Part shown: in pieces, positions 1 through 11,238 of the stretch
Layout of the letters: every line of letters starts with the position of its first letter
Position numbering within the stretch: position 1 is the first letter of the stretch
DNA from: Salisapilia sapeloensis
Taxonomy: Eukaryota; Oomycota; Peronosporomycetes; Peronosporales; Salisapiliaceae
Assembly (NCBI GenBank): GCA_023334545.1
Contig: JAADVB010000210.1
Span: 1 to 33,318 of the forward strand
Direction of reading: 5' to 3'
DNA: 33,318 nt
Made by a program: the position numbers and the translations under genes
The notes under the pieces: generated by a model
The model's input: only the letters and a program-made list of their open reading frames with translations
What the model was told of the DNA's origin: nothing
The model's database searches: none

Positions 1-1334
1 GTAGAATCGTTCTACGAGCGACACCACCGTACTCTTACCACTTCCACTTGGTCCGACAAGTGCCACGGTTTCACCGGCCTTGATTGAGAGCGAGTAGTTC
101 TCGCATACTTTGACGTCCGGTCGAGAAGGGTAAGCAAATGTAACGTTCTCAATCACAACGCTCCCATCTACTTTGTTTAAAGTTGTTCCAGCATCTGACG
201 ATGGATCAATTTCAGACGGTAGCTCAATGACTTTGAAGACATCGTAGGCAGCAGCTCGCGCAGAGGATATGGCCTGTGCACTAGGACCCGATTGACCCAG
301 CGCCATGGCTGCGATTATGAAAGAGAAGAATACGGTAATCACTTTTCCTCCATTGTAGCATGCACTGCCCTCGCACATGGTGTCACCGAGGTTATCATCG
401 GCCACTTTAACCGCATCGTAGTACAGTCCTCCACTGTAAGCGCAATAGATGAAAAAAACATTAGCCCAGTACCCCATCCAATAGCCAGTGCCTTCTGAAT
501 GCCAGCTTTCTCTGACATTTCCAGCGCTTCGTTGTACTTGTTGATGAAGTAGTCGATCGAATTGAACATGTGGACGGTTCGGACATTGCTCAAAGACTCT
601 TGAGCTACAGCACCAGCTCGTCCATATGCGTCAATGCTGCGCTGCGTGGTTTGAGTCATTCCTCTCATGCCCAAGTAGGCCGCTGCTGTAATGAAAGGGA
701 TAAAAGCAAGCAGAAGGAGAGATAGTTCCCATCCTTTCACAAAGCCGATCACGATACCAGAGACAGCCATAGAAAAGAAGTTGAGTGCATCTCCAACTTT
801 CCGACCTAAGCCCTCTTGAATCGTGAAGCTGGATTCAGACACGCGTGTGGTGAGCTGCATTGGATCGTTCATATCGAACCATCCAATGTCTTTCGTCAAG
901 ATGGCGTTGACGTAGGCACTACGAATGCGTTTCGTCTGTCGTGAAGCGGTGATCGACCAGCAAACAACTTGTAGCATGCCACTGATCATGACAGCGACAC
1001 CGACGTAGACGAAGTTTAGCGCTACGGTGTTGACCGGATCGGTAATATCCGCACCTTCAGCATTTGAAGTCGGGTTGAAGGCATTTAAAATATCTCCGAA
1101 GAGCACCATTTGCAAGGGTTGGGAAACACCAGTGGCGCACGCACCGACAGCACCAATAACCATGAGTAATTTGTCAAGTCCATCCGCGTAGGAAAAGAGT
1201 TTTGTAAAAGGCACGACATTTGACGCTTTCTTTTTAGCAACTAAGTTCCCATCGTGTTGAAGTGAGAGGTTTTTCCCACCAGGACTTTCAACTATGTGGT
1301 AGTCATGCTGAGTGACTACAGATGAGCTTACCAT
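1..1334 (-). CDS. ABCB-type (P-glycoprotein/MDR-like) ABC transporter, 5' part, frameshifted
   Basis: This is the N-terminal part of an ATP-driven export pump of the ABCB family; the rest lies beyond the left edge. ATG is at 1334-1332. The first ~292 residues form the first transmembrane domain, with family landmarks such as the IGWFD segment, LTTRVSES and IQEGLGRKVGD. The reading frame breaks at a run of seven A (452-458, + strand). One extra base there would restore IYCAYSGGLYYDAV, typical of the last helices of this domain. The restored frame is open to position 1 and enters the nucleotide-binding domain: FAYPSRPDV (A-loop region), then Walker A GPSGSGKST at 55-29. No other stop interrupts it. 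The break at a homopolymer suggests a sequencing or assembly error more than a dead gene, but a real frameshift is not excluded. Family assignment is secure; the substrate cannot be told. Confidence 0.9.
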
Positions 1335-3681
1335 TGCTTTTGGCTGTGCTCAAGTCAAGGTGGAAGCGGAGGTGCTGGTAGTTGGAGGTGAAAGTCCGAA
1401 TGAAAGGAAAAACTCTGCGCGCGAATAGAGCAGCAATAAAAGTAGAACTTTATTCGCGGTGAAGCTTGCTACCGCAGTGGCTTTGGCGAATCTTACAACT
1501 GGGCATAAAACGAAGTGGTAATAGTGATGGTGATTAGATGCCTGGTCTGTCCTTGCGTACAGAAGGCAAAGTTTCCAGCATGAATATGTTGTTTAAATGG
1601 TATAAGATACCATAGGTGAGGAGCTGGAGCAAATGTACCCAAGCATGCATTCAGAAGGAATTTAGAAGCATTCCTATAAACTTTGGTATCTGAAAGTGTC
1701 AGCTACAAAGGCCAACTACTGCCTGGATAACTTGGGCTGAGAGTGGAAGAAAACCATTTAGTAATTGAAAATGATAGTACAGGCTTCATACTGGCTCGCA
1801 AGGAAAGATACAGCTTTATACGATAGACGATTATCACACATTATATTTAATATACGTGCTCCTTGTTGCAATGACACGAGAAGCTGTAGTGCGATGTCTT
1901 CCTGTCGAGCAGCAATACTGCTAGGATTATATTATGCTCTGTCGTCTTTAAGTGAGGCATTTAGCGCTGAGTATCTCCGACAAATACGAAACCCAGCCAT
2001 GCATTAACTGAAATACGATGTCAATGGTGAAAGTGCCACCGCTAACGTCACACTAGTGAGTTCAACATTTTTGTACAGATCCGAGATCTTGGAGTTGCAC
2101 CTGCAGTCCGTGCATTCATTCCCTGATCAGTCAGTCAGTCAGCCAGCAACTTTCGAGATCGTAGCATGCTGGGGTTTTTTTATCTCCGAGCGACCTCACG
2201 ATAGACTTTTCTCTGTGACTGCATGCAACTTCGACATTGTCATTTCCGTTCAAACCTATGGACTATCGGTTAGAATAACGAAACGAAAGAACAGTGGTGT
2301 CCTATTGGTCTTCTTATGCTCATTATTATATAGATCTATGAACCGCGTAAGCGGGCGGGTCCACTTCCGGACTCTAAAGAGCTCAATATAAGTACTCTTT
2401 GTCACAAAATACGGATCTATGTGAACGCGGTATGAGCAGCGCATGCGCTGCAAAGTTTTTCACCCATGTTGTTCCCTCAAAATACCCAGGACATCCACTC
2501 TTTAGACCTCGAACAACCTCGGTGTCACGCTCGCCTCTATTGCTCTGCGCTTCTTCTTCGTAGAAATCCACTCATGGTAACCTTCGCGTTTCGGCTCCGT
2601 CGTGTAGTCTTGCATCAACTGGCTTTACAGGGCAAGATAATAATGTTGACCTTCCTTTCACCCTCTCGTTGACCGGCACACGTTGGCGAAGAAGCTACCT
2701 ACAGGAAGACCCAGACTCCTCAAGTGTCTTGCACAATGAGCACACATAAGACTAATTTATGTGTTCTGACATCAGTTCCTGTGAAGCTGTCCGTAGAAAT
2801 ACCACTCTCTAGTGTTCATGCAACTTTCCAACTCCATCGAGCGGGAGCTCAGGAGCATTAACGAATGCGTAGTTCGAACGGCGTTTAGGATGGGATCATC
2901 GAAATCTTTACACTAGATTGTCCATGGCAGCAACTTGGACTGTTTAGTGCTGTAGAGCACAAACAAATTTAGAATTACATTATACAGCATATAGTCTGGA
3001 TGAGAACCAGTAAGGTTTACTTGCTCAAGCGAGGTACGGCTGTAGTCTAGGATCAAAATTAGTGATTGATGTACTTGCTTTCCCGTCTACCATTTACGCT
3101 ATCCATTTATAGTTGATTTGGCAACATACTTCGTCGAGGGCAAATAAGAATTCAGCATGTGCCTGACGTCGAGATCATATCTTGTCGGAAGAGCATGTGA
3201 TCATTATGTTCATCAGCAGCCTCCAGCAATAGCCGTAATCATAGATCTGCAACATCTCTGTACCAAGGACAGACGATCTGTTTGGTCAGTCATACATGAA
3301 ATTGACTAGGCATTAAATTGGCGACCAATCCTTGAGAGTAAATCAATAGGCCTTCGCTTTTATCTCATTTTGAGCTAATGCAGAAACGCAGTGCACTATT
3401 TCGTTTTTACTAGTACTAAAGCTTTAAAACGACATCATTCGCATTCACGTACATGCACTGGAATCAAACTTATCAAGCACAAAGCTAGAGACGATTAGAC
3501 GTTCTGCTTATTTGGTCAGTAAGCTGCGGTCACTTACGGCAAAGGGCCGCTGTGAAACAGTCCGAGGATGTCTGACCTTTTGTACAGTCCGTCGCAAGCA
3601 TCATCCCAAATTGCCACTGCCAAAGCATTCATCATTTCCTCTTTCTTCTAAGACCGAACCGACCACTTCACGTACATAACA
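1335..3681. other. Gene-poor stretch between ABC transporter and MAPEG gene
   Basis: About 2.3 kb. The open frames here are at most 111 codons, several lack an ATG, and none has a composition or motif I recognise. No tRNA-like T-loop/acceptor arrangement, long repeat or transposase fragment was seen. A short run of CAGT units occurs near 2128-2145 and is trivial. The left end should hold the ABC transporter promoter, the right end the MAPEG promoter. Confidence 0.5.
3628..3645 (+). promoter_or_regulatory. Possible oomycete-type initiator for the MAPEG gene
   Basis: The sequence TTCATCATTTCCTCTTTC, 37-54 nt upstream of the MAPEG start codon, resembles the oomycete core promoter initiator (a TCATTYY core followed by pyrimidines). 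Spacing fits the short 5' leaders usual in oomycetes. The match is not perfect: the base before the core is A rather than a pyrimidine. The role is inferred from similarity only. Confidence 0.3.
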
Positions 3682-4146
3682 ATGAGCGAAACTCTCGTTT
3701 ACTCGATATGCGTTGCTGCACTCTACGTCAAGTTTCTTGCAACAACAATGATCCAGGGCAAGAAAGCATTTAATGCAGGCACGCGTTCCGCCGAAGACAA
3801 CAACCTACCGATGGCAAAGGGAATGCCTACACAAAATGCTGGACAACAAGCAGCCAAAATGGAAAAGGAGCAAAAGCTCGCCATTGAAGACGAAGCGCGA
3901 TGGAAGCGTATCATCCAGAATGACATTGAGTCCATTCCATTCGCTCTCGTCATCTTCCTCGGATCGATCGCAGTCGGAGCCAATGCATCCATGAACTCAT
4001 GCCTCCTCATTGTCTACACCTCGGCGCGAATTGCCCATACGGCGACATATGCACTCCAGCTACCAAAGCTCCGCATGCTTTCCTGGTTTACAGGCATTTT
4101 CTGCATACTCGCAGCCATTGGAAACATGGTTTACTCGAATCTGTAG
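3682..4146 (+). CDS. MAPEG family membrane protein (microsomal glutathione S-transferase-like)
   Basis: Intronless, 154 residues, the usual length of the MAPEG family of small ER-membrane enzymes that use glutathione (MGST1, prostaglandin E synthase-1). Four hydrophobic segments are visible at about 4-24, 84-102, 104-122 and 130-152. After helix 1 there is a polar stretch, then the family signature RWKRIIQNDIESIP at about 73-86, corresponding to the ERxxRAxxNxxE-type motif that contacts glutathione. ARIAHTATYALQLPKLRMLSWF at about 115-136 matches the ARxxHTxxY...PxRxxSW pattern of MGST1-like members. The ATG follows a pyrimidine-rich leader. Likely role: conjugation of reactive lipophilic compounds or peroxide detoxification. 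The exact reaction (transferase, peroxidase or isomerase) cannot be read from sequence. Confidence 0.86.
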   Translation: MSETLVYSICVAALYVKFLATTMIQGKKAFNAGTRSAEDNNLPMAKGMPTQNAGQQAAKMEKEQKLAIEDEARWKRIIQNDIESIPFALVIFLGSIAVGANASMNSCLLIVYTSARIAHTATYALQLPKLRMLSWFTGIFCILAAIGNMVYSNL

Positions 4147-4721
4147 AGGTTTAGTACACCTTTGGTAAGACTGTTCGTTTCGAGCCTGGTGGCTAGTCCA
4201 GCGTACTGTCCCTTTCGGCATTCAATACACTATGCTTTAAATTTCTCGTAATTATGGCGTTGTTATTGCTAATAGTACGATCAATGACTGGACAGTCACT
4301 TGTATGCAACCCTCATTTTACCTTTAAAGCTCTACCTCTTCCTTGGTGTCTCGACTTCCGTTTCTATATTTCCATGTTTGATATCTTCACCATGAAAGCT
4401 TAACAATCCTTCAATTCTTTGCAACAATAGGTTTTCACCATGAGATTTATATTTTGCAGCTATGTCTGCGCTCTAACATGCTACGAGAGGGTGTATCATT
4501 GAGCTCTTACTAGCTCTAAAGCGCAAACTGCGGCGCGTCGAAAACTGACACGCAACCCTGGCTTCAACTTGGTCAGTATTTATATCTTTATATCGTGTCT
4601 CATCCGCAACAATGCGACCGGTCAATGCCTGACCCTCGAAACGATCGTTTTTGCATCTCACGCTTTCTGTAGGCTTGGATGAGTATAAGGAAATATCTCA
4701 ATATCAAAATTGCCTGGTGGG
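4147..4721. other. Intergenic stretch between MAPEG and TauE-like genes
   Basis: About 575 bp between two plus-strand genes. It holds the 3' end of the MAPEG transcript and the promoter of the TauE-like gene. No convincing coding frame, repeat or RNA gene was seen. Short T-rich and AT-rich tracts at 4230-4440 are compatible with polyadenylation and promoter sequence. Confidence 0.45.
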
Positions 4722-6700
4722 ATGCGTTACATTACTCTCTTCGCACTACTGACATGGTATCATGCTGGAATCGCTCTTGGCGGCTCCACAACGACAGCAA
4801 CACTGAGCGGTGCGGTCGGTGTTCAATGCTCGTATATGGCAGACTGTGGCTCCTTGCCTTCATTAGCATGTATCGCAGGGTCCGTTTGACGCGCATATGG
4901 TATCGTATACTTTAGCTTCTAACCCTATGCTTTAGGACTTGTAACTACTGTGCTGTCGACGATGACTGTAGCAGCAGCAATGTCTGTCAGGTCGAAGTTG
5001 AAAACTACGGCTACTGTACAGAAAAAGATTACTTCTCTCCATTCACTGGAAGAGACTTTGCTGGAATCATGGTAGCATTCCTAAGCACAGCTCTCGGATC
5101 TGGTTGTGGTGTCGGTGGTGGTGGACTTCTCGTTCCTTTTTTTATCCTCGCCATGAATCTTAGTGCCAAACATGCAATCCCGCTTTCAAAGGCTTCCATC
5201 TTTGGAAACGCTGTTGCTATCTTCCTCTTCAACGTTAAACGGAAAAATCCAGGTAGCGTTTAGCATGAGGCAATGCCGAGCATATCGATGTCACTCTTTA
5301 TCCTTTACTATAGAGAAACCGCATGCGCCGATTATCCGGTATTCCGTCTCTGCGCTGATGGAGCCAACTACACTCATAGGATCTGTCTTTGGTGTCTTGA
5401 TGAACCAGATATTTCCAAATTGGCTTGTGCTTTTGCTCTTACTCGTCCTCCTTGCTTTCATCACGTACAAAACTACCCTGAAAGGCGTCAAGGTTGATAC
5501 AATTTTCTTTTTGTATTTAAAAGTACATTTATATTCACTCTACTTGCTCGTTTGCAGATTCGTGCAAGAGAAACTGCTCGACGGGATTACCTGATGAAGT
5601 TACCATTTAAAGGAGCACCTAGAGGCGGTCGAGAAGGTCGCTGCTGGTCGATCTATCGAGTATGCAATTTCAATTATTTGGTAATTGAACAAATTCGTGA
5701 TGTGTAAGCGCGATAGCACTTTGACGTAGAGACTGCTGCCAAGAGATGGCTGGACATCACTAGGCGCAACAAGGAAGCGCGTCGTGTGCGCGCTGAGGAT
5801 GAAGAAGACTTCAAACACCTACCGCCTTTGACGTTGAAGGGCTTTCAAAAGGCCGATGAATCCAAATTACTAGAGGAGCAGTGGAACTCTGACTTTCCCT
5901 ACGTTTCAGCTCTACCTAGTAGCGACACATGCTCTGCCAAAGATAATGATGCGGTGACGTCCATTCGTGAACATCTTGTGCAGGAAGAGAGTAAAATGCT
6001 GCCATGGAAGTTGATCGCGCCGCTTGTGATCTGCTGGGTTATCATTTTTATCCAAGCATTGATGCGAGGTGGACATGGAGCTGAGTCTATCGTCGGTATT
6101 GAATGCAATGGCGTTGGCTACTGGCTCGTAACCATACTCCCATTCTTTGTCATCATCGCGATTGCTTTAGTACTAGGTTACCACCTTCGTCTTCGCAATC
6201 GTCTACGTGTAATTAGTGGACATTCTTTTGCGAACGGTGATATCCATTGGATACGACGTCGAGTATATCTGTTTCCAAGCATGTGCACTATCGCCGGGGT
6301 AGCTGCCGGATTGCTCGGTGTTGGTGGTGGTATGGTGCAAGGTCCGATCATGCTGGAGATGGGGATTACACCTGCCGTTCAATCGGCGAGCGCTAGCTAC
6401 ATGATCCTGTTCACTGCTTCGTCGACAGTCCTTCAGTTCCTTATTTCTGGGCAGTTTCCAGGAGCGAAGCAATACGACTACGTCTTATGGTTCATCTTCA
6501 TCGGATTCCTTGGAGGGTGTGCAGGACAGAAAATCGTTGGGTACTTGGTGAAAAAGTATAAGCGGGAATCTATCATGGTGTTCATACTTGCTGGAGTCAT
6601 CGGTGCTTCCGGGCTGGTGATGGGCATTACTAGCATCATTTCGACTGTGCATGACATCAAGAACGGCATCAATCTCGGTTTCAATAGTCTCTGTGATTAG
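4722..6700 (+). CDS. TauE/SafE-type sulfite/anion exporter family protein with cysteine-rich lumenal head (5 exons)
   Basis: Exons inferred at 4722-4879, 4936-5252, 5314-5492, 5558-5659 and 5717-6700, with GT-AG introns of 56, 61, 65 and 57 nt; the joined frame is 579 residues. Residues 1-20 look like a signal peptide. Residues 36-80 carry eight cysteines, which suggests a disulfide-bonded extracytoplasmic domain. The first TauE half follows, with a glycine-rich loop (GSGCGVGGGGLLVPFF), then a charged, highly polar cytosolic loop of about 130 residues, and a second half with the matching loop GLLGVGGGMVQGP. Such duplicated four-helix halves with GVGGG loops define the TauE/SafE (DUF81) family, linked in bacteria to sulfite or sulfoacetate export and found in plants and oomycetes. 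The eukaryotic substrate is unknown. Alternative: the exon 4-5 junction is the least certain, since the sequence there is not conserved. Confidence 0.88.
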
Positions 6701-6920
6701 ATCCAGATCCATGAAGGGAGTATCTTTTCCGGAAGTACATCCACAACAAAAGCTTTTTCTTTTAACAAATGCGCTTGCTTACTCATGCAAAAGGATGTAT
6801 GATTCTTCACTCCGAAACTAATTGTACAGAAGAAGCAACGGTACTAAACTATCTCCACGTGCTCTTCTCTCGACTTGTCCTACCATAATGTATCAACTCC
6901 ACGATCGTCGACAAATGGTG

Positions 6921-8831
6921 CTAAGCTTCTGCTTCGCCAAGTGGGTTCTCTTGGATTGATGGTAAGAAGCGGAATCCGGAAGATGGTGGCTGGCGCTGGC
7001 TACTCCGAATGTTGATCATTTTCGGAGCTGCCAATGGAGGCGTGTTGTACATGCGTGTGGGCATGGATGCTGGCGGCTGTGGCGGTGGTACGTACAGCTT
7101 TACACGTTCTTTCGAGCGAGGTCGCTGGTTTTCCTTTCCACTCCGGTGCGATCTGTCGCTCGAAGGAGATCGGGCAAACAAGTTTTCGTCTTTTGGAGGC
7201 GTCTTTATCGGACTAAGCGGCTGCTGCAATTGTTTCCCAGACTTCTTCCCACTACTGTTCGTCTGTCGATGTTTCTTTCGCTCATTTCCATCATCGTCGA
7301 GGAAAAAGTTGTAGTTATTCGTCTTGGAACGCCCATTGTAACTTTTCGCCTTTGTACGTCCTTTGCTCGATGCCCTTGATGGTTTCTCTGGCTTGTCATC
7401 AAAAGCAGTATCTGAGTCCTCACCTTCTGAGATCGAAGAGTACCACGGATCATCCCACCCTTTTTCTTCACTTGACTGGCCGGAGGAAGAGGAGGAAGAG
7501 GATCCGATGGACATGATGTGCGCCGTGAAACTGACCGTTTTCTTCTTCTCACTCTTGCTCTTCTTTCGAATCTTCTTGTCTTCATGCTTCTCCTCCCCAT
7601 GCGTCTGCTTGCGCTTTCCACCTTTTGAGCGCAAAGCTTCCTTCTCTTGTCTTGCCGACTGCAAGATCGCGATACCGTCCAGCGTTCCTCGCAACGGGTT
7701 ATCTCGCCTTTGACCAGATTGCAACGTACAGCTTTCACTGCTGCTCGTGCTCTGGTTGGACTCGTTCGACGACGGTCCGAACAGCTCTTCCTTTGACGCT
7801 ATGATCCAAGGATCGGCAAGTGCTCTCGCAGCGAGGTAATCTTCTTCATCTGAGAACAAAGCATCGTCGCTCGTTTGCTTCTCTCCTGCCGCTTGAGAGT
7901 AGACTTGTGGACGGACATGACTTCGGATGGTAGGTAGCGATCGGGGATTTTGAGCGAGACTAGCAGATGTGGGTGGACGAGGTAGCAAGGAGCCCCATTC
8001 TTGCACATCTTCATCCGAGTCTGTACCGAACGTCTGGGAGATGGGTTCCATGTCGGAGTTAAACTCTGGTAGACAGCTCGTTAGCAGCACGAGAACGTGC
8101 GCTTGACGATATGCCTTGGCACAGTCAATAGCAAACTCGACCATCTCCCGACTCATCGCCAACGTGGACAAGAGAATGTCTACGCACGCATAGTGGCCGT
8201 GTCGACTAGCTATTGATAGCAACGTATGTCCGTTGAATTCATAATGTGGCCAGTTGGTTGGATACGTGTCTAGTAGAAACTGAAGCATATCTGGTCGGCC
8301 ACTTTCAGCAGCCACAAAGATAGGCAGAGGTAAGTCGGTAGACGTGTGGTCTTCGCCCATGGGCACTAGACGCTCATGCAGTCGTTTGAACGTCGCGTAG
8401 TGACCATTTCGAATGGTAACAATATAAAGCAGTCGACCGTACTCGTATAACACCGGCCTTCTTTCGTAGTAGAGTGAATCAAGGAGCAAGTCTAGGATGG
8501 CTGTGTTGCCTAGCTCACACGCTAGGACGAGGACATTGGACTCGTTGTACGCTTGGTTCCTAGAGAGTGATAATCGGAAGGTACTCGGAGGTGCTTGGTT
8601 ACTGCTCCTTCGAGAACCTTGTCGAGAGATACTGCCACTAGTGCTCTCGGGGAGTGCATGGACCCACGTGGATGAACTCGGTGCTTTGTCCATGAGGTGG
8701 GCGACTTGCTTGGTCTTGTCTTTTAAAACAGCTTTGCAGAGTTTCTTGTGCATATCGCGAGCGTCATCCAGTTGCTCGGCGACGGACGTGCTCTGGCTAT
8801 GTGGCCGAAATAAGCGCTTGATCCAACCCAT
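6921..8831 (-). CDS. Ankyrin-repeat protein with long basic/serine-rich tail and RVxF-like motif
   Basis: Intronless, 636 residues from the ATG at 8831-8829. The frame extends four codons further upstream but without another ATG before a stop. Ankyrin-like units are visible at about 97-119, 130-156, 168-192 and 200-225 (for example LPIFVAAESGRPDMLQFLLD and GHTLLSIASRHGHYACVDIL). The rest is low-complexity: acidic patches, serine runs, and very basic stretches at about 405-435 and 490-580 that could be nuclear localisation signals. Within the first basic block, KKKTVSF at about 429-435 fits the RVxF docking motif for protein phosphatase 1. The combination recalls PP1-targeting subunits, although in MYPT proteins the motif precedes the repeats. 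The specific function is unknown; the ankyrin call is fairly safe and the PP1 link is inference. Confidence 0.75.
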   Translation of the reverse strand: MGWIKRLFRPHSQSTSVAEQLDDARDMHKKLCKAVLKDKTKQVAHLMDKAPSSSTWVHALPESTSGSISRQGSRRSSNQAPPSTFRLSLSRNQAYNESNVLVLACELGNTAILDLLLDSLYYERRPVLYEYGRLLYIVTIRNGHYATFKRLHERLVPMGEDHTSTDLPLPIFVAAESGRPDMLQFLLDTYPTNWPHYEFNGHTLLSIASRHGHYACVDILLSTLAMSREMVEFAIDCAKAYRQAHVLVLLTSCLPEFNSDMEPISQTFGTDSDEDVQEWGSLLPRPPTSASLAQNPRSLPTIRSHVRPQVYSQAAGEKQTSDDALFSDEEDYLAARALADPWIIASKEELFGPSSNESNQSTSSSESCTLQSGQRRDNPLRGTLDGIAILQSARQEKEALRSKGGKRKQTHGEEKHEDKKIRKKSKSEKKKTVSFTAHIMSIGSSSSSSSGQSSEEKGWDDPWYSSISEGEDSDTAFDDKPEKPSRASSKGRTKAKSYNGRSKTNNYNFFLDDDGNERKKHRQTNSSGKKSGKQLQQPLSPIKTPPKDENLFARSPSSDRSHRSGKENQRPRSKERVKLYVPPPQPPASMPTRMYNTPPLAAPKMINIRSSQRQPPSSGFRFLPSIQENPLGEAEA

Positions 8832-11238
8832 CAGGTCGGACACGAACGATATGAAGTGGCAATCGGTCCTGGGCTGTCAGGAAGTGGACGAAAAAACGCG
8901 ACTGTGCGGCTATTTCAATGAAAGACTGGAAGGCGGTAGAGAGCGGAGGGCTTGCTAAAGTTCTTCCTAGCTCGATCTATCACCAGGTACACCCACAGCA
9001 GGAGAAAAGAAGTTCTATACCGCCATGATGCGCCGTCTATTGGTGCATTCAGCGACTTGCTAGAATTTCGATTGGACACAACGAGACGATTGTTAATTGA
9101 AGTGCCCGCAAGTGGCTACGAAACAGTGCCGTGAAAAGGCGTACACTGTTGGAAGATCGATGGACGCGAGGTAGTAGCAATATTTAGCCATAAGACGCTG
9201 TCTACCTCGTTATTTATGCGAGATTGAAATGTAATGAGATACAGGACGTAGCTGGTTATAGCCTCGGTCTTTAAATCATGTCAGGGCATAATCAGATGCG
9301 TCCAAGAGACCTATAGGTAAAGCTCTGCTTGTCAAGAATCATTGGTATCATCTGCCAAAATGGCACTGATTTTTTAGAAACCTCTGTGAGTGGAGCCTGG
9401 CTTGCATCATATTTTCATTTAACCTATTGCTGCGCAGGGCATTGTCTGTAGATGCGTGAAGATCACCTTTAAACTCACAAAGTGAAGGGTGTAAGAGAGA
9501 CTTGTAGCCAATCCCTTGTCGAAAAATGTAAACTGATCAGGTCCTTTTCCATTGCGCTTCGTCATGATGTGTAGATGAGACCGACAATAGCGCACATCTT
9601 GTCTTCAAGCTTCTACGATGTGATAGTGGAAGCAATTTATCAAAAGTCTCATCATCAAGAGTCCACTCCGACGGTTAACGTGATAACGATACGTTTTGTT
9701 TACATCGGTATCCTCTAGTATGTCAGCGATGAACTCAAGAGGTATTCTGCATGCTCCTAGTGTGCACAAAAACACTGCTTCATAGTCTGAAGCAACGATT
9801 CGGACACCCTCTGTCAGATCTTCTACCACCTACCTGCCATGCTAACTGATCAACAGACTCTATGGCGTTGCAATTTTTCACTTCTCTCTCTGCATTAGTT
9901 TCTTATAAACTCGCAATTCGTTGAGCTTTCTGATCGCATACTACTTCCAGCCAAACGTTACTTTCGTCTTCTGCACGCATAATACGCTACAATAGCTCTT
10001 TCACGTGGGATGAGTTTGTGTCGATCATGCACCATGTACAACTTTCCTGAAAGGTGTTGGATGCCCTCTGTAGACGATTTCAGGTTTGAAACGAGGATGC
10101 TTTCGTATATCTTTTTCTTTCTTCCAGGTTCATTTATAAAGCGAAACTGATAACACGGACCCTATGAAGCAACTGTCATGGACCTGCGTAAACGGAAGAT
10201 CCATTCAGGGATATGGTCTAACGAATTTGATAGTTTTGCAAAAATATCTTGTAGCACTTCAGTCGTCAAGTCCGGTATTGCGATATAGGAAGTCAAATAG
10301 TTTTGATGAAGCAAACGCTAGCTTTCATTCACTATAAGCCTATAAACGACGAAAAGGTGTCACTTGCCCTGCCTCTCGGCAGGATATGATTCGCAATTTC
10401 TGTAGGGATAGTGGAATTCGATCATGAAGAAGCTAACGTGGTCTACGTTCAAGTGCGGACATGACCTCTGTCGACAGACCAGTAATCACATGCGGATGCA
10501 TTACCACATGCGTTATAGAACTGAAGATCTACAACTGGATGTAGTAAGGCATTGTTGAAGCTCGACTTCTCGATGAATGAAAAGCTAAGCAAGCTGCACG
10601 GAAATAGGCCCAAGGTACGCCGCGCCAAGAGCCTGGTAAAAGAAGTAGAACATTTAAAATGAACACTAATCTCCCATATAAATGACATTCAAAGCTCACA
10701 ACTATTTCGTCTAGCTACCTGTATACGGATCTATTACACAGTATCAAAAGAGTCAGATTGGTATTATGCATGTGGAAAGCTGTCGAGGAAGGGTAGCAGC
10801 AATACAATGGCAGTTACAAGTCTTCCAGCCTGCTTATCTAAACTTATTGCGAAAGTAAAGCCTTGTGAGGTAGGAGTCGGTGCGTATACTATAGGTATAT
10901 ATTATCAGTTTAAGCACAAAAGTAGCATAGCCTCGTTTACTTGATGTTATACGCATAAAGTAAAGATGCCTTGAGCCAGCGCGCTCGGCCGATAAGGTGA
11001 ACGTAATGCTTCCAAATGCACTATTCGTATCCAAGCCCAAGTTACCAGATCAGATGAATGCATGGAACAGCTCGAACACAGCCAAAAGCAAGTTGCATGG
11101 CACTAATAAGTGCACTTCTTCGTTACGTTTACATCCACCCTGCGTAGATACAAAATTTGCCTCGTACTGGGCACAATCTAGACAGAAAAGCAAACGTGCG
11201 TACTATAGCTACGCTACGAGGCAAGTGATCTAGATTGT
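8832..11238. other. Gene-poor stretch between ankyrin and TMEM135-cupin genes
   Basis: About 2.4 kb flanked by the 5' end of the ankyrin gene and the 3' end of the TMEM135-cupin gene. Open frames are below 80 codons, with no recognisable domain and no plausible chain of spliced exons that I could assemble. No tRNA, rRNA or transposon signature was found. The left few hundred bases should contain the ankyrin-gene promoter. I see nothing else. Confidence 0.45.

Noticed and set aside
2056..2391. 111-codon frame in the first gene-poor stretch
   Set aside because: It does not start with ATG, has no recognisable motif, and its composition does not resemble the genes nearby.
2871..2882. TTCGAA-containing stretch considered as a tRNA T-loop
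   Set aside because: No matching acceptor or anticodon stems could be formed around it.
7205..7738. 177-codon frame overlapping the ankyrin gene
   Set aside because: It is another frame of the low-complexity basic tail of the ankyrin protein; arginine/serine-rich content results from the same repeats.
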